Notes: generated by a model from the letters alone, not told the origin. 64,000 bases of DNA from Paenibacillus hunanensis (GCF_014645615.1 NZ_BMMB01000003.1:310001-374000), one strand, 5' to 3'; positions 1 through 8,571 are shown, counted from the stretch's first letter. Numbers and translations: made by a program.

Positions 1-148
1 GCAGACTTTTCACGTCAACCTCGCGGCGACTTTCGTCTGGGCCGAAGGCGATGCGGATGTCCGCAGCAAAGCGGGAAGATTCAGTAGCAATACGCAGCAG
101 GTGTGCGCGGTCAAGATTGTTAGGAACTGTAATTTGATGTACTCTCAT
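1..148 (-). CDS. HPr-like protein without the phospho-histidine (partial, C-terminus off window)
   Basis: The first 49 residues are visible; the gene runs off the left edge. The pattern matches the HPr phosphocarrier fold: an N-terminal beta strand, then the helix that normally follows the active-site loop, then strands ending in VDVKSL, which lines up with the regulatory-serine region (NLKSIMG) of Bacillus HPr. The loop that should read GIHARPA reads NLDRAHL, so the position of the phosphorylated His15 is Asp and the Arg17 position is Ala, by my hand alignment. It therefore cannot carry phosphate in the PTS as HPr does; a Crh-like regulatory role is an inference. The start at 148 is chosen over an ATG 12 nt upstream because AAAGG sits about 11 nt before it. 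A possible promoter lies at 368-397. Confidence 0.7.
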   Translation of the reverse strand, partial: MRVHQITVPNNLDRAHLLRIATESSRFAADIRIAFGPDESRREVDVKSL

Positions 149-586
149 TTTGTTCATATCCTTTCTCATGGTGGCATAATGGGATGATCTTACTCATGGT
201 GTGAAATCCTATTCAGCCTGTTGAATGATCCAAAAATGATCGTCGTTCCATATTACGGCACTACAGCGCACGACCGACAACACCAGCGTACGGGGACTGC
301 TTCCATACTGAACTGCTTTGCATTCAACAAGCTCGCTATTGATATCATTTACTTTGTTTTACGCCAAATGATACTCTTTTCAACCCTCTAATTTCAACCC
401 ATTTTCCACGACTTTACGTTTAAATTTTAATTTTTTTAAAAAAGGTGTAGCCTACAGGCACGAATATGGAAATGTTATCCTGTAGCCCCACTGTTTTAAC
501 AGAAATACTGCATCACCGGGCAGCACAAAGCCCCTGCCCGTGTAAGCGCAGAGGCTGTTTTTCGCTAAGCATGGTACTCATTTTAT
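149..586. other. Intergenic region, 438 bp
   Basis: No convincing gene. Besides the possible promoter at 368-397, it holds an inverted repeat CTACAGG (452-458) / CCTGTAG (479-485). On the minus strand this is followed within a few bases by a run of six T and then an A/T-rich stretch (421-446), so it may terminate the lipoprotein gene at 587-1255. A second repeat CGGGCAG (517-523) / CTGCCCG (534-540) has no T tract. Confidence 0.45.
368..397 (-). promoter_or_regulatory. Possible sigma-A promoter for the HPr-like gene
   Basis: On the minus strand TTGAAA (397-392) and TATCAT (373-368) are separated by 18 bp. This predicts a 5' leader of about 210 nt before the HPr-like start at 148. Only the hexamers support it. 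Confidence 0.3.
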
Positions 587-1255
587 TTACTGCAAGAGCA
601 CATTATCATACCAGGTCAATTCGTCTCCACTGCCATTACGCAGCGTGAGCGTCAGTTTACCTGCTTGTCCACTGTGGCTTCCACTATAAATAAAACCGAA
701 ATTACGCTGATCACTGCTTGCAAAAAAACCATCCTTGCCGTTCTTTCCATTTTGTACAGCCTGATCAAAGGTAGTAGATTCGTTGTAGCCCGGAGATTCC
801 CACTCCATATTGCTAACACCATAGCCTTTCGGCATCTCCTCTACACGGATGAACAGTTGGCCAGGGCCCTGCTGTACGGTACTAATTTTCAATTCGGTCG
901 TCTGTGGTGTTAGCTCAGGATCTGCATTGTTGCTAGGCTCAGAGCCTGTCCCTGTGCTACCACCTGTCGAACCAGATGAGTCGGAGCCCTGCGCAGGTGC
1001 AGTCGTACTGCCCGTAGCATCATTTGCTCCTTCATTACTTTCACTTGAGCCTGTACCTGTGTTGCTATCAGATGACTCTGGATTCATCGTGCCTGTTCCA
1101 CCAGCGCCTGTAGCCTCAGAGGAGGAATTATCCTCTGCTGCGGGCTGCTGTGTAGAAGGAGCAGGCGTCTGAGAGCTCCCCGACGAGCAGGCAGTGACGA
1201 GTACAAGCATACTCGCCAGACCTGCTCCTAGCATCCATTTTGATACGCGATTCAT
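587..1255 (-). CDS. Secreted lipoprotein with Ser/Thr/Gly-rich linker, function unknown
   Basis: A 222-residue protein. It starts with a lipoprotein signal peptide: basic residues, a hydrophobic stretch and the lipobox VTAC, with the lipidated Cys at residue 23. Residues ~24-115 are low-complexity Ser/Thr/Gly/Glu/Pro, typical of a wall-spanning linker. The C-terminal ~100 residues form a compact domain rich in aromatic and beta-forming residues, ending ELTWYDNVLLQ; I do not recognise the family. A strong ribosome site (AGTGGAGG) precedes the ATG. It lies 43 bp downstream of pdxK on the same strand and may be co-transcribed with it. It is likely anchored on the outer face of the membrane. Its layout resembles the lipoprotein at 16229-16762, but the C-terminal domains differ. 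Confidence 0.8.
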   Translation of the reverse strand: MNRVSKWMLGAGLASMLVLVTACSSGSSQTPAPSTQQPAAEDNSSSEATGAGGTGTMNPESSDSNTGTGSSESNEGANDATGSTTAPAQGSDSSGSTGGSTGTGSEPSNNADPELTPQTTELKISTVQQGPGQLFIRVEEMPKGYGVSNMEWESPGYNESTTFDQAVQNGKNGKDGFFASSDQRNFGFIYSGSHSGQAGKLTLTLRNGSGDELTWYDNVLLQ

Positions 1256-1298
1256 TGATGTTCCTCCACTCTGGCGGCTTTCGCCTGTGCCTGAGATG

Positions 1299-2108
1299 TT
1301 AGCTGAGCTGCAAACGATGTGCAGCGTGCAGTGTAGGACCTACAAATTCATTCAGACGGAAGCCGTTCGCAATCGCCTGGGTAATGAAGTTTTTCGCTTC
1401 ACCATACGCTTCTTTGACTGTCAGTCCTTTGGCAAGACCAGCAGTTACAGCTGCCGATGTAGTGCAGCCAGCACCATGCGTGAATTCTGTCGCAATCGCA
1501 TCGACCTCGAACCAGTCAAAGTTTTTGCCATCGTACAGCAGATCCAGCGCTTTGCCTTCTTTTACCTTACCGCGAGTTTTGATAAGCACATGCTTCGCGC
1601 CACGCTCATAGATACGCACCGCTGCTTCCTTCATCTGCTCTTCTGTACGAATCGGAGCCGTTTTCGCAAGCTGTGAAGCCTCGAACAGATTTGGCGTAAC
1701 CAGATCCGCACCAGGAATAAGCAGCTCCAGCATCGCTTCGGTATTTTCTGGTTGTAGCACTTCGTCCGTACCTTTGCACACCATTACCGGATCGATAACG
1801 ATACGGTTCAGTGGGAAACGCTTGAGATAGTTAGCAGCCAGCTCGATAATTTCTACCGAACCGAGCATACCTGTTTTCACTGCATCAAAGCCGATACCTT
1901 CCATTACGGTACGCAATTGTGCCTCCACAACGCCCAGATCAACCGGAAATACCTGATGATTCCAGGTTTTCGGCTCCATCGCCACGATGGTCGTCAATAC
2001 GGTCATCCCGTACACGCCTAGCTCCTGAAAGGTTTTCAGATCTGCTTGTATACCTGCACCGCCGCTCGTATCCGAGCCAGCTATCGTTAACGTTTTGGGT
2101 ATAGTCAT
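1299..2108 (-). CDS. pdxK: Pyridoxine/pyridoxal kinase, ThiD-like (PdxK)
   Basis: Phosphorylates vitamin B6 vitamers in the pyridoxal-phosphate salvage pathway, in the cytosol. The 269 residues show ribokinase-family marks: LTIAGSDTSGGAGIQAD near the N-terminus, DPVMVCKG at about 106-113, and the anion-hole motif HGAGCTT at 211-217, the catalytic loop of the ThiD/PdxK group. The phrase WNHQVFP and the Cys before KG match the Bacillus PdxK branch better than hydroxymethylpyrimidine kinase ThiD, but a ThiD role cannot be excluded by eye. No thiamine genes adjoin it. The start at 2108 is chosen because AAGGAG lies upstream of it; in-frame starts further upstream lack a ribosome site. The next gene downstream is the lipoprotein at 587. 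Confidence 0.9.
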   Translation of the reverse strand: MTIPKTLTIAGSDTSGGAGIQADLKTFQELGVYGMTVLTTIVAMEPKTWNHQVFPVDLGVVEAQLRTVMEGIGFDAVKTGMLGSVEIIELAANYLKRFPLNRIVIDPVMVCKGTDEVLQPENTEAMLELLIPGADLVTPNLFEASQLAKTAPIRTEEQMKEAAVRIYERGAKHVLIKTRGKVKEGKALDLLYDGKNFDWFEVDAIATEFTHGAGCTTSAAVTAGLAKGLTVKEAYGEAKNFITQAIANGFRLNEFVGPTLHAAHRLQLS

Positions 2109-2273
2109 GGGTGTGATTCTCCTTCGCATCAATGATAGTCTCATTTTAACATAACATGACATGAGAATATACATTTTTCATGAAAATCCAATGGAGTTTC
2201 ATACAATCGTCACGACTTATGGCGATAAACGAACCCATTGCCCCATCTCATCTTGCTTCGATTTTCCAGCTTC

Positions 2274-3215
2274 TTACTCCTGTACCGCTTCAGGCTGACG
2301 GAACGGAAATTGCACGCCAGTCATCTCTTCTGATACTCGCCATAGCTTGGAAGCTGTGGAATCATTGTATTTGTGCTCAAATGAGCGATCCAGATGCGGA
2401 TAGCCCTTACGGCTGCCTTTACCATCTGGCCCGATATATTCACCACCACGTAAGGAAGGCTCCACCGCCGCATACAGGGTTGGTAATGCGCCCATATCAG
2501 CTGGCTGACTTAACAATCCCCATACAAAGCTCGCCGCCTTACCTGCCTGCTTGCCTGAGCCGCGTGAGATCAGATTCGTATTGGAGACACCTGGATGAGC
2601 GGCAATACTGATCGTGGAAGCACCCGTTTCCTGTAGACGCTTTTGCAGCTCGCGAGCGAATAGCAGATTGGCAAGCTTACTCTGTCCATAGAACTTCATC
2701 GCACTATAACCGATCTGTGCATTCAGATTGTTAAAATAAATATATCCGCTTCGTGCAGCAATACTGCTCAGTGTCACGATGCGTGAGGACGGTGTATCCA
2801 GCAGTACTGGCAACAACAACCCTGTTAAGGCAAAATGACCGAGGTGATTACTACCGAATTGCAGCTCAAAGCCATCCTTAGTACGGCTGAACGGTGGAAC
2901 CATAACGCCTGCATTATTGATCAGCACATCCAGTGATGTATAGCGCTGCAAGAACGTTTCACTAAAGGCACGTACGCTTTGTAGATCTGCCAGATCCAGC
3001 TGCATGACCTCTACGCGAGCTTGCGGATACTCACGCAGCAGCCCAGCCGCCGCCTGATGACCCTTTTCCAGATTACGCACAGCTAGAACGACATTCGCAT
3101 GATGAGCGACAAGTGCGCGTGCTGTCTCCAGTCCAAGACCTCCACTTCCACCTGTAATGACGATTCGTTTATCCGTTAAATCTGGGATCATATCCGCTGT
3201 CCATTGCTTGTACAT
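2274..3215 (-). CDS. Short-chain dehydrogenase/reductase (SDR)
   Basis: An NAD(P)-dependent oxidoreductase of 313 residues. The Rossmann motif TGGSGGLG is at 21-28, NNAG at 100-103, a serine in TLSS at about 150, and the catalytic YGQSK (Tyr176, Lys180). The long C-terminal tail with GGEYIGPDG is usual for the branch annotated as WW-oxidoreductase/protochlorophyllide-reductase-like SDRs. The substrate is unknown. The start at 3215 has AGGAGAGG five nt upstream; a GTG at 3257 is in frame but lacks a site. The promoter region contains five tandem copies of an 8-bp unit (3257-3296), which is unusual. The gene stands alone, with no obvious partner. Confidence 0.88.
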   Translation of the reverse strand: MYKQWTADMIPDLTDKRIVITGGSGGLGLETARALVAHHANVVLAVRNLEKGHQAAAGLLREYPQARVEVMQLDLADLQSVRAFSETFLQRYTSLDVLINNAGVMVPPFSRTKDGFELQFGSNHLGHFALTGLLLPVLLDTPSSRIVTLSSIAARSGYIYFNNLNAQIGYSAMKFYGQSKLANLLFARELQKRLQETGASTISIAAHPGVSNTNLISRGSGKQAGKAASFVWGLLSQPADMGALPTLYAAVEPSLRGGEYIGPDGKGSRKGYPHLDRSFEHKYNDSTASKLWRVSEEMTGVQFPFRQPEAVQE

Positions 3216-3256
3216 GATATCCTCTCCTGTCCATTCCATAATATAGAGTGCAATCA

Positions 3257-3296
3257 CTTTATTGCTTTATTGCTTTATTGCTTTATTGCTTTATTG
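3257..3296. repeat. Tandem repeat, 5 exact copies of CTTTATTG
   Basis: Five uninterrupted copies of an 8-bp unit fill 3257-3296, which is 42-81 bp upstream of the SDR start codon on the minus strand (there read as CAATAAAG). Each unit contains a stop codon, so it is not coding. A -10-like TATATT sits between the repeat and the ribosome site, which puts the array in the -35/upstream part of the probable promoter. Confidence 0.95.
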
Positions 3297-3466
3297 CTAA
3301 TTCTACTAATTCGGATCGAGTATGCACGTATCGCATCCTCTTTGGTTGGATTACAGGCTCATCTGCTAGCCAGCTGACCTGCTCCAATAGTAATATTACC
3401 CATTATACTTCCATCTCTACGCAATAACCATTCTGACGCCTATAGCACTCTTTTATTCAGTATGAT

Positions 3467-3499
3467 AAAAAACAGCTGCCCTGTATGGACTGCTGTTTT
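3467..3499 (-). terminator. Intrinsic terminator of the HemD-like gene
   Basis: AAAACAGC (3469-3476) pairs with GCTGTTTT (3492-3499). On the minus strand the hairpin ends in a T run, just after the stop codon of the gene at 3509-4318. Confidence 0.8.
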
Positions 3500-3508
3500 C
3501 GGTATGAA

Positions 3509-4318
3509 TTACTGTTCATAATAACGAGCCATTTCGATAATCATCGCACCCATACGTTCATTTTCCGGTGCAACAATACGTGTCACGCCCTCCTGCTCCA
3601 GTGCTTCGGAAGTGACCTTACCTACCGAGACCGCCAGTACAGTATCATGTAACTGTTCTCGTAGCGACTGCTCCTCACCAAGCGTACGCACATAAGCGAA
3701 TAGATTACGTACCTGTACCGCCGTTGTGAAGCAGATCGCAGCGATGCGTGACTGCTGAATCTCCTCATAAAGCTGTTCCAATGTGGTTTGCTCGGGTGGA
3801 ATGTTCAGATAAGGCAACAGCGTATGTACATCCTGTGCACCTTTGCCTTTAAGAAATTGAACCAGCTCCGGTGCAGGCTCTCCATGCAGCTGTACCCAGA
3901 TACGAGCACCAACCAGATTGACCTCCTCTAGCTGTTCTTCCAATCCGCGCACCGTTCCATCTGAATCGCGCACATCTGGAGCCAGATTCTCCGCCTTGAG
4001 TGCATTATAGGTTTTGTAGCCACGAATCGCCAGACGTGCTCCACGAATGGCAGCACGGAACTCATCGCCCATACCTAACCGATCAGCAGCTGCAAATAAT
4101 GCAGCTGTACCAATCCCCGTTGTGAATATCATCCAATCGGGAGGATATTGTACGAGCATACGTAGCTCCTGCTGAATCTCTTCCTCCTTGAACATCGTCA
4201 TCCCTTGTAAGGAACGAACCATCGCCGTTCCGCCCTGTCGTTCAATCAATGCAGTCATCTCGTCCAGCTTACGTGAGCCAGCGATAACAACAGTTTTGCC
4301 TTCTAACGGTTTGGACAC
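3509..4318 (-). CDS. Uroporphyrinogen-III synthase family protein
   Basis: 269 residues with the two-lobed HemD fold signature: an N-terminal GKTVVIAGSRKLDEM, an FTTGIGTAALF segment near residues 65-75, a mid-protein linker, and in the second lobe AICFTTAVQVRNLF and VSVGKVTSEALEQEGV, which correspond to the SxxxxxAL...G pattern of HemD. HemD closes the uroporphyrinogen-III ring in haem, sirohaem and cobamide synthesis. No other tetrapyrrole gene is nearby, so this may be an accessory copy, such as those that accompany nitrite assimilation in Bacilli, rather than the main hemD; that is an inference. The start is GTG, five nt after GGGGGAG. It lies 52 bp downstream of the flavin reductase-like gene and may share its transcript. 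Confidence 0.78.
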   Translation of the reverse strand: MSKPLEGKTVVIAGSRKLDEMTALIERQGGTAMVRSLQGMTMFKEEEIQQELRMLVQYPPDWMIFTTGIGTAALFAAADRLGMGDEFRAAIRGARLAIRGYKTYNALKAENLAPDVRDSDGTVRGLEEQLEEVNLVGARIWVQLHGEPAPELVQFLKGKGAQDVHTLLPYLNIPPEQTTLEQLYEEIQQSRIAAICFTTAVQVRNLFAYVRTLGEEQSLREQLHDTVLAVSVGKVTSEALEQEGVTRIVAPENERMGAMIIEMARYYEQ

Positions 4319-4370
4319 GCCTTCTCCCCCTCGATCTCTATAGCGCTATACAGTGTGGAAGCCGTGCCGA

Positions 4371-4988
4371 TCAGAGCGGACGTTCAACGACAAATGGATC
4401 GGTCAAACGTGCATACTCGTTACCAGCAATACGTGCGACAGGCTTAAGCTCATTCGCATGTACATAGAACTTCTCGGCGTCCACCACTTTTTCATCAAAA
4501 TGATAACATATGATTCGCGCCAGTAGCAGATCATTTGACACATCGCCCGCATCATTTTTAATCGGAATATGCTGCTCTAGCTTGCATTCAAATCGTACGA
4601 GCGCTTCACGAATGCCTGGTACAGCTACGCGATCACTCGGTACAGTGGTCAGATTAGTTAGCTCAAGCTCGCTCTGCTCTGGTGGAAGTGTAGCGCCTGT
4701 ATGGTTCATTTCCTCGGTCAGATGCTCGCTAACGATGTGGATAACCAGCTCACCACTCGCTATGGCATTACGCGCTGTATCCTTCATCTGTCCCTCACGG
4801 CGTGCCACCGATACCGATACAATCGGCGGATCAGAAGCAACAATATTAAAATAACTAAATGGCGCTATATTCAGTACGCCATTATCTGTTAATGTACTCA
4901 CCCAGGCAATCGGGCGTGGTATGACTGCACCGGTGACCAGCTTATAATTTTGAATATTGGAAATCGCTTGTGGATCAATGGTAATCAT
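4371..4988 (-). CDS. Flavin reductase-like, FMN-binding protein
   Basis: 205 residues of the flavin reductase/flavoredoxin fold (DIM6/NTAB group). Visible marks are the N-terminal TGAVIPRPIAWVST, the FMN-contact segment APFSYFNIVASDPPIVSVSV around residues 43-62, and DTARNAIASGELVIH. Members bind FMN and either reduce free flavin with NAD(P)H or pass electrons to partner enzymes; the substrate cannot be told from sequence. AGGAGG lies eight nt before the ATG. The HemD-like gene follows on the same strand. Confidence 0.82.
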   Translation of the reverse strand: MITIDPQAISNIQNYKLVTGAVIPRPIAWVSTLTDNGVLNIAPFSYFNIVASDPPIVSVSVARREGQMKDTARNAIASGELVIHIVSEHLTEEMNHTGATLPPEQSELELTNLTTVPSDRVAVPGIREALVRFECKLEQHIPIKNDAGDVSNDLLLARIICYHFDEKVVDAEKFYVHANELKPVARIAGNEYARLTDPFVVERPL

Positions 4989-5676
4989 CGTGTACGCCTC
5001 CTGTAATCATTCGATAGTGTAAAGCTGGATTCGATCCTATCAATCCTGTTCATCCTGTTCTTCTACAAATATCTCCACTCTGATCTAGCAAGCTTGCCGC
5101 CTATGTTGCTGCTATGCTTGCTTCTCAGTAGATGCACTGCGCTGTAATAGACTCTTGTAATAGACGACGCTATGATGGCTCGCTATGCCTGCTATTCAGC
5201 CATGTATACGCCGTAGCATACCAAAATTTTGTCTTTCATAAAAGTCGATGCCCTAGCAGTTTAGCATCATAACAGATAACACTGTATGCATTAAGGCTCC
5301 AAGCCAAAAGCAGCTAACGGAACATAATCAGCTTCCTTCATTTACATAACACTGGATAGCTACATACCACCTGATAACTACATACCACTTAATCACGAAC
5401 ACTAAAAAGCATTGATGATCGTATGCTTACCTGCAAGAACACATATAACCGCATACTCATACTGCGACGTCCATTTTAGCAAAATAAAATGCCGTGCATT
5501 ACAGATACAATCATCTGCGATGCACGGCATGTCCTACCACGGCTATATCTCTAATTCATAAAGATGATATCTCTATGAGATTCAATCTCTATATCATAAC
5601 TGATAAAATTGAAGCTGATATAACAGTGTATATTCTTCATTCGCACTTCAATCTTCACTCGTACTTCAAGCTTAAT
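4989..5676. other. Intergenic region, 688 bp
   Basis: No gene seen. It contains the lmrB terminator (5481-5530) and two imperfect direct repeats with the core CTACATACCAC near 5360-5390. The rest is A/T-rich, with no motif I recognise. Confidence 0.5.
5481..5530 (-). terminator. Strong hairpin terminator downstream of lmrB
   Basis: ATGCCGTGCAT (5489-5499) pairs perfectly with ATGCACGGCAT (5520-5530), with an inner stem CAGAT/ATCTG (5502-5506, 5513-5517). On the minus strand it is followed by TTTTATTTT. It is about 150 nt past the lmrB stop, and no closer terminator is seen. Confidence 0.75.
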
Positions 5677-7170
5677 TTAATGTGCGGAGCCCTGTGTACC
5701 TGCTTGCTTACCAACGCGTACACGCTTGATAAAGATCGAGCAGAGCAAGCCAACTACAGCTAGAATCATCGCAAATACAAACGCATTCTGTACGCCTGTG
5801 GTGAAGGCTGCGAGCTGATTCGTTGTGCTTGATGGATCAGCCACACTGCTCAGATAACCACTTTGACCAGCACTCAGAATACTAACCGCCAGCGCCGTAC
5901 CAATCGCACCAGCAACCTGCTGCAATGTGTTCATAATCGCTGTACCATGCGGATAAAATTGACTAGGCAGTTGATTCAGACCATTTGTTTGGGCAGGCAT
6001 CATAATCATCGAGATACCGACCATCATGAAAATATGCAACGTAACGATAACCGCAATCGGTGTGGTGGAGTGAATGTTCGTGTACAGGAACAATACTGCT
6101 GCCACGACAACCAGACCGATCGTAACGAGCCATTTCGGACCGAATTTATCAAATAGACGTCCCATAACTGGAGACAGGAAGCCGTTAAGCAGACTGCCTG
6201 GCAACAGCACCAGACCTGCTGTCAGCGCGCTCAGCGCCATCCCCTGCTGTAGATACATCGGCAGGATCAGCATTGAGGACAGAATCACCATCATACAGAT
6301 GAATACAAGCAACAGACCAATTGTGAACATTGGATAACGGAATGCTCGCAGATCAATCATCGGCTGTTCCATCCGCAATTGACGGATACTGAACAATGCG
6401 AGCGAAATGACACCAATCGCAAGCGTAGCAATTACGATCGGGCTACTCCAGCCACTTCCGCTAGCACCATGCCCACCTGCACTACTGAATCCGTATACGA
6501 TACCGCCAAAGCCAAGTGTAGACAGTACAATCGACAGCACATCAATTTTCGGCTTTGTCAGCTTGGAGATATTCGGCAGGAAGCGCAGACCGAATACGAG
6601 CGAGATAATAAAGAACGGAAGTGAAATCCAGAAAATAAAGTGCCAAGACAGATTCGCCAGAATCAGACCCGAGATCGCTGGGCCTGCTGCTGGAGCGAAC
6701 ATAATGACAAGCCCGATCAGACCCATCGCTGAGCCACGTTTTTCGACCGGGAAAATAACGAGAATCGTGTTAAACATCAATGGCAGCAACAAGGCTGTAC
6801 CTACCGCCTGCAACAGACGAGCAATCATCAGCACTTCAAATGTAGGGGACATCGCTGCAACGATAGTTCCTGCAATTGAGAACAATAGCGACGTTGTAAA
6901 CAGCTGCCGCGTTGTGAACCATTGCAGCAGCAGACCCGATACCGGAACGAGAATACCCATCACGAGCAGATAACCCGTTGTCAGCCATTGAATCGTCGTT
7001 GGGCCAACCTGTAGCAACGTCATCAGTGGTGTGATGGCTACATTGAGTGCCGTTTCACCGAACAACCCGATAAAACCACTTAGCAGCATAGCAAATAAAA
7101 TGGGTAACACCTTGTATTGCTTTGTTTCTTGCTGGTTCTCAGTGGAACCTTGATTCATGGACGCATCCAC
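5677..7170 (-). CDS. lmrB: DHA2-family multidrug efflux MFS transporter (LmrB-like)
   Basis: A 497-residue membrane protein of the 14-helix drug:H+ antiporter family. Clear family signs are the first helix with GLFGETALNVAITPLM, motif C-like GLIGLVIMFAPAAGPAISG in helix 5, and EKRGSAMG in the loop before it. It matches my recollection of Bacillus LmrB, which exports lincomycin and puromycin, and it has the same partner: a LmrA-type TetR repressor just upstream (63 bp), in the same order as the Bacillus lmrAB operon. The substrate is inferred only from this. The start is GTG with AAGGAGG eight nt upstream. It probably responds to a drug-released repressor. Confidence 0.88.
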   Translation of the reverse strand: MDASMNQGSTENQQETKQYKVLPILFAMLLSGFIGLFGETALNVAITPLMTLLQVGPTTIQWLTTGYLLVMGILVPVSGLLLQWFTTRQLFTTSLLFSIAGTIVAAMSPTFEVLMIARLLQAVGTALLLPLMFNTILVIFPVEKRGSAMGLIGLVIMFAPAAGPAISGLILANLSWHFIFWISLPFFIISLVFGLRFLPNISKLTKPKIDVLSIVLSTLGFGGIVYGFSSAGGHGASGSGWSSPIVIATLAIGVISLALFSIRQLRMEQPMIDLRAFRYPMFTIGLLLVFICMMVILSSMLILPMYLQQGMALSALTAGLVLLPGSLLNGFLSPVMGRLFDKFGPKWLVTIGLVVVAAVLFLYTNIHSTTPIAVIVTLHIFMMVGISMIMMPAQTNGLNQLPSQFYPHGTAIMNTLQQVAGAIGTALAVSILSAGQSGYLSSVADPSSTTNQLAAFTTGVQNAFVFAMILAVVGLLCSIFIKRVRVGKQAGTQGSAH

Positions 7171-7213
7171 TTTCCCATCCTCCTTGATTGTCTTTCTCTA
7201 TGTGTAGTATATG

Positions 7214-7226
7214 CTGTCTAAGACAG
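7214..7226. promoter_or_regulatory. 13-bp perfect palindrome between lmrA and lmrB
   Basis: CTGTCTAAGACAG is a 6-1-6 palindrome eight bp past the lmrA stop codon and 44 bp before the lmrB start. It could be an extra repressor site or a short hairpin that sets the lmrA/lmrB ratio; no T tract follows it. Confidence 0.3.
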
Positions 7227-7233
7227 GCACAGT

Positions 7234-7821
7234 TTAGCCGCGACGTTGCACCGTCTTCATGACATTGGACAAATATTGTGCAGCCGTCAGTAATGGCTTG
7301 TTATTCTGATTGGTCAGACTGATGATGAGTGCACCCTCCATCATCGACAGTGTCAAAATGGCAGCATTCTCTGCCGCTTCCTCGTCTGCACCCTCTTGCA
7401 ATAGCTGTCCCGCAATAATCTGTTGCCAGCCTGCAAATACCTCCTGGCAAGCGTGTCGCAATCGATCACTGATACAGGACGCTTCGACCGACGCCCAGAA
7501 GCTAAACGGGATGAACCCTGTATATCCGGATTGCTCCGTCTCAATCGCCATATGATATACAAAATCATAGATCGCATCCCCGGTCGTCTCATTTTGAGAA
7601 AAGGTCTCGCGAAACTTGTCCATCACATGCAGATTGGCCTTCTCAATACATACAAGCGCCAGTTCTTCCTTACCTTCAGGAAAATAATGATACAGTGAGC
7701 CTTTCGGCGTATCACTTTCCTTAATGATCTGGCTAAGTCCGGTCGCATGATATCCCTGTGAGAAAAATAAACGTGCCGCTGTATTTACAATTTGTTCCTT
7801 AGCATTGGACTTCTCGCCCAA
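7234..7821 (-). CDS. lmrA: TetR-family repressor (LmrA/YxaF-like)
   Basis: 195 residues. The N-terminal TetR helix-turn-helix runs from about residue 5 to 50 (IVNTAARLFFSQGYHATG, then SDTPKGSLYHYFPEGKEEL). The C-terminal ligand domain, with SGYTGFIPFSFWASVEAS and MMEGALIISL, is of the LmrA/YxaF type. It is expected to bind its own promoter and block lmrA-lmrB until a drug binds. The start is set at TTG 7821, where AAAGGAG lies eight nt upstream; the longer reading has no ribosome site. A TAGACC half-site (7898-7903) sits between the probable -35 and -10 of its own promoter, as expected for autorepression. Confidence 0.88.
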   Translation of the reverse strand: MGEKSNAKEQIVNTAARLFFSQGYHATGLSQIIKESDTPKGSLYHYFPEGKEELALVCIEKANLHVMDKFRETFSQNETTGDAIYDFVYHMAIETEQSGYTGFIPFSFWASVEASCISDRLRHACQEVFAGWQQIIAGQLLQEGADEEAAENAAILTLSMMEGALIISLTNQNNKPLLTAAQYLSNVMKTVQRRG

Positions 7822-7885
7822 TGAAACCACTCCTTTAACGCATATTCCATCGGTGTTGCTACTGCAATTACATCCGTCCACAACA

Positions 7886-7914
7886 ATTATAACGATTGGT
7901 CTATATAATTAAAA
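7886..7914 (-). promoter_or_regulatory. Probable lmrAB promoter with operator half-site
   Basis: On the minus strand TATAAT (7891-7886) is preceded at 16-17 bp by an A/T-rich weak -35 (7914-7908). TAGACC (7903-7898) lies in the spacer. The hexamers are seen; repressor binding is inferred from the neighbouring lmrA. Confidence 0.45.
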
Positions 7915-8061
7915 CGCGAAATGAGCAGAATGTCAATTCATCTACAATTTAAAATATTGCATCAACAAAAAAATGAACCTTTACTGCAAGCCATATCATA
8001 AGCTTCCATTGTTAGCCCAGCATTAAATGTAGCCTGCAATTTATTCAAGCGCGCTATGGAC

Positions 8062-8571
8062 TTATTCGCCATTTGCATATATACGCAATTCACGATAAAT
8101 ATCGATAATATCATCCAGCGGCATGCGGACTAACCCGCTGGATGACGGTGCTACAAACTCCACTACATCCTCTGTCGTCGATGGAGATTGAAATCCCCAC
8201 GGTGCCTGAGGACGCTTACTGTACTTTGTATATACTCCCTTGCCGACAAAGCAGGCGATACGTGGACGATATTGCTCCAGCTTCTCACGCAGCTCGATCC
8301 GCCCTTCTGCATATTCCTCTGGCAAAATATCATCAATGCCCCGTGTAGGACGTGACACAATGTTAGTAAAGCCATAGCCCAGCTCCAGTAGATCACCATC
8401 CTCCTCTGGATGATACAGACGCGAAGTCAGTCCGGAGCGATATAGAATTTGCCAGAAACGATTACGTGGATTGGCATAATGATGGCCCACCTCCCCTGAA
8501 CGAAGACTTGGATTAAAACCGATAAATAAAATATTTAGTTGCTGCTGCAAATGATCGGGTATAGCTGGCAC
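8062..8571 (-). CDS. mug: G/U mismatch-specific DNA glycosylase (Mug-like)
   Basis: 169 residues of the uracil-DNA glycosylase superfamily, Mug/TDG branch. The N-terminal motif ILFIGFNPSLRSGEVGHHYA contains the GxNPS water-activating segment, followed by NPRNRFWQILY. The second motif, which in Mug holds the DNA-intercalating loop, is at VAPSSSGLVRMP. It removes uracil or ethenocytosine opposite guanine during base-excision repair. The start is GTG, with AAAGGAG eight nt upstream. It is transcribed alone. Confidence 0.87.
   Translation of the reverse strand: MPAIPDHLQQQLNILFIGFNPSLRSGEVGHHYANPRNRFWQILYRSGLTSRLYHPEEDGDLLELGYGFTNIVSRPTRGIDDILPEEYAEGRIELREKLEQYRPRIACFVGKGVYTKYSKRPQAPWGFQSPSTTEDVVEFVAPSSSGLVRMPLDDIIDIYRELRIYANGE

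Noticed and set aside
587..1255. Homology between the two lipoproteins at 587-1255 and 16229-16762
   Set aside because: They share only the lipobox and a Ser/Thr-rich linker; the C-terminal domains do not align by eye.
3257..3296. The 8-bp repeat as a CRISPR or as a coding repeat
   Set aside because: There are no spacers, and every unit carries a stop codon.
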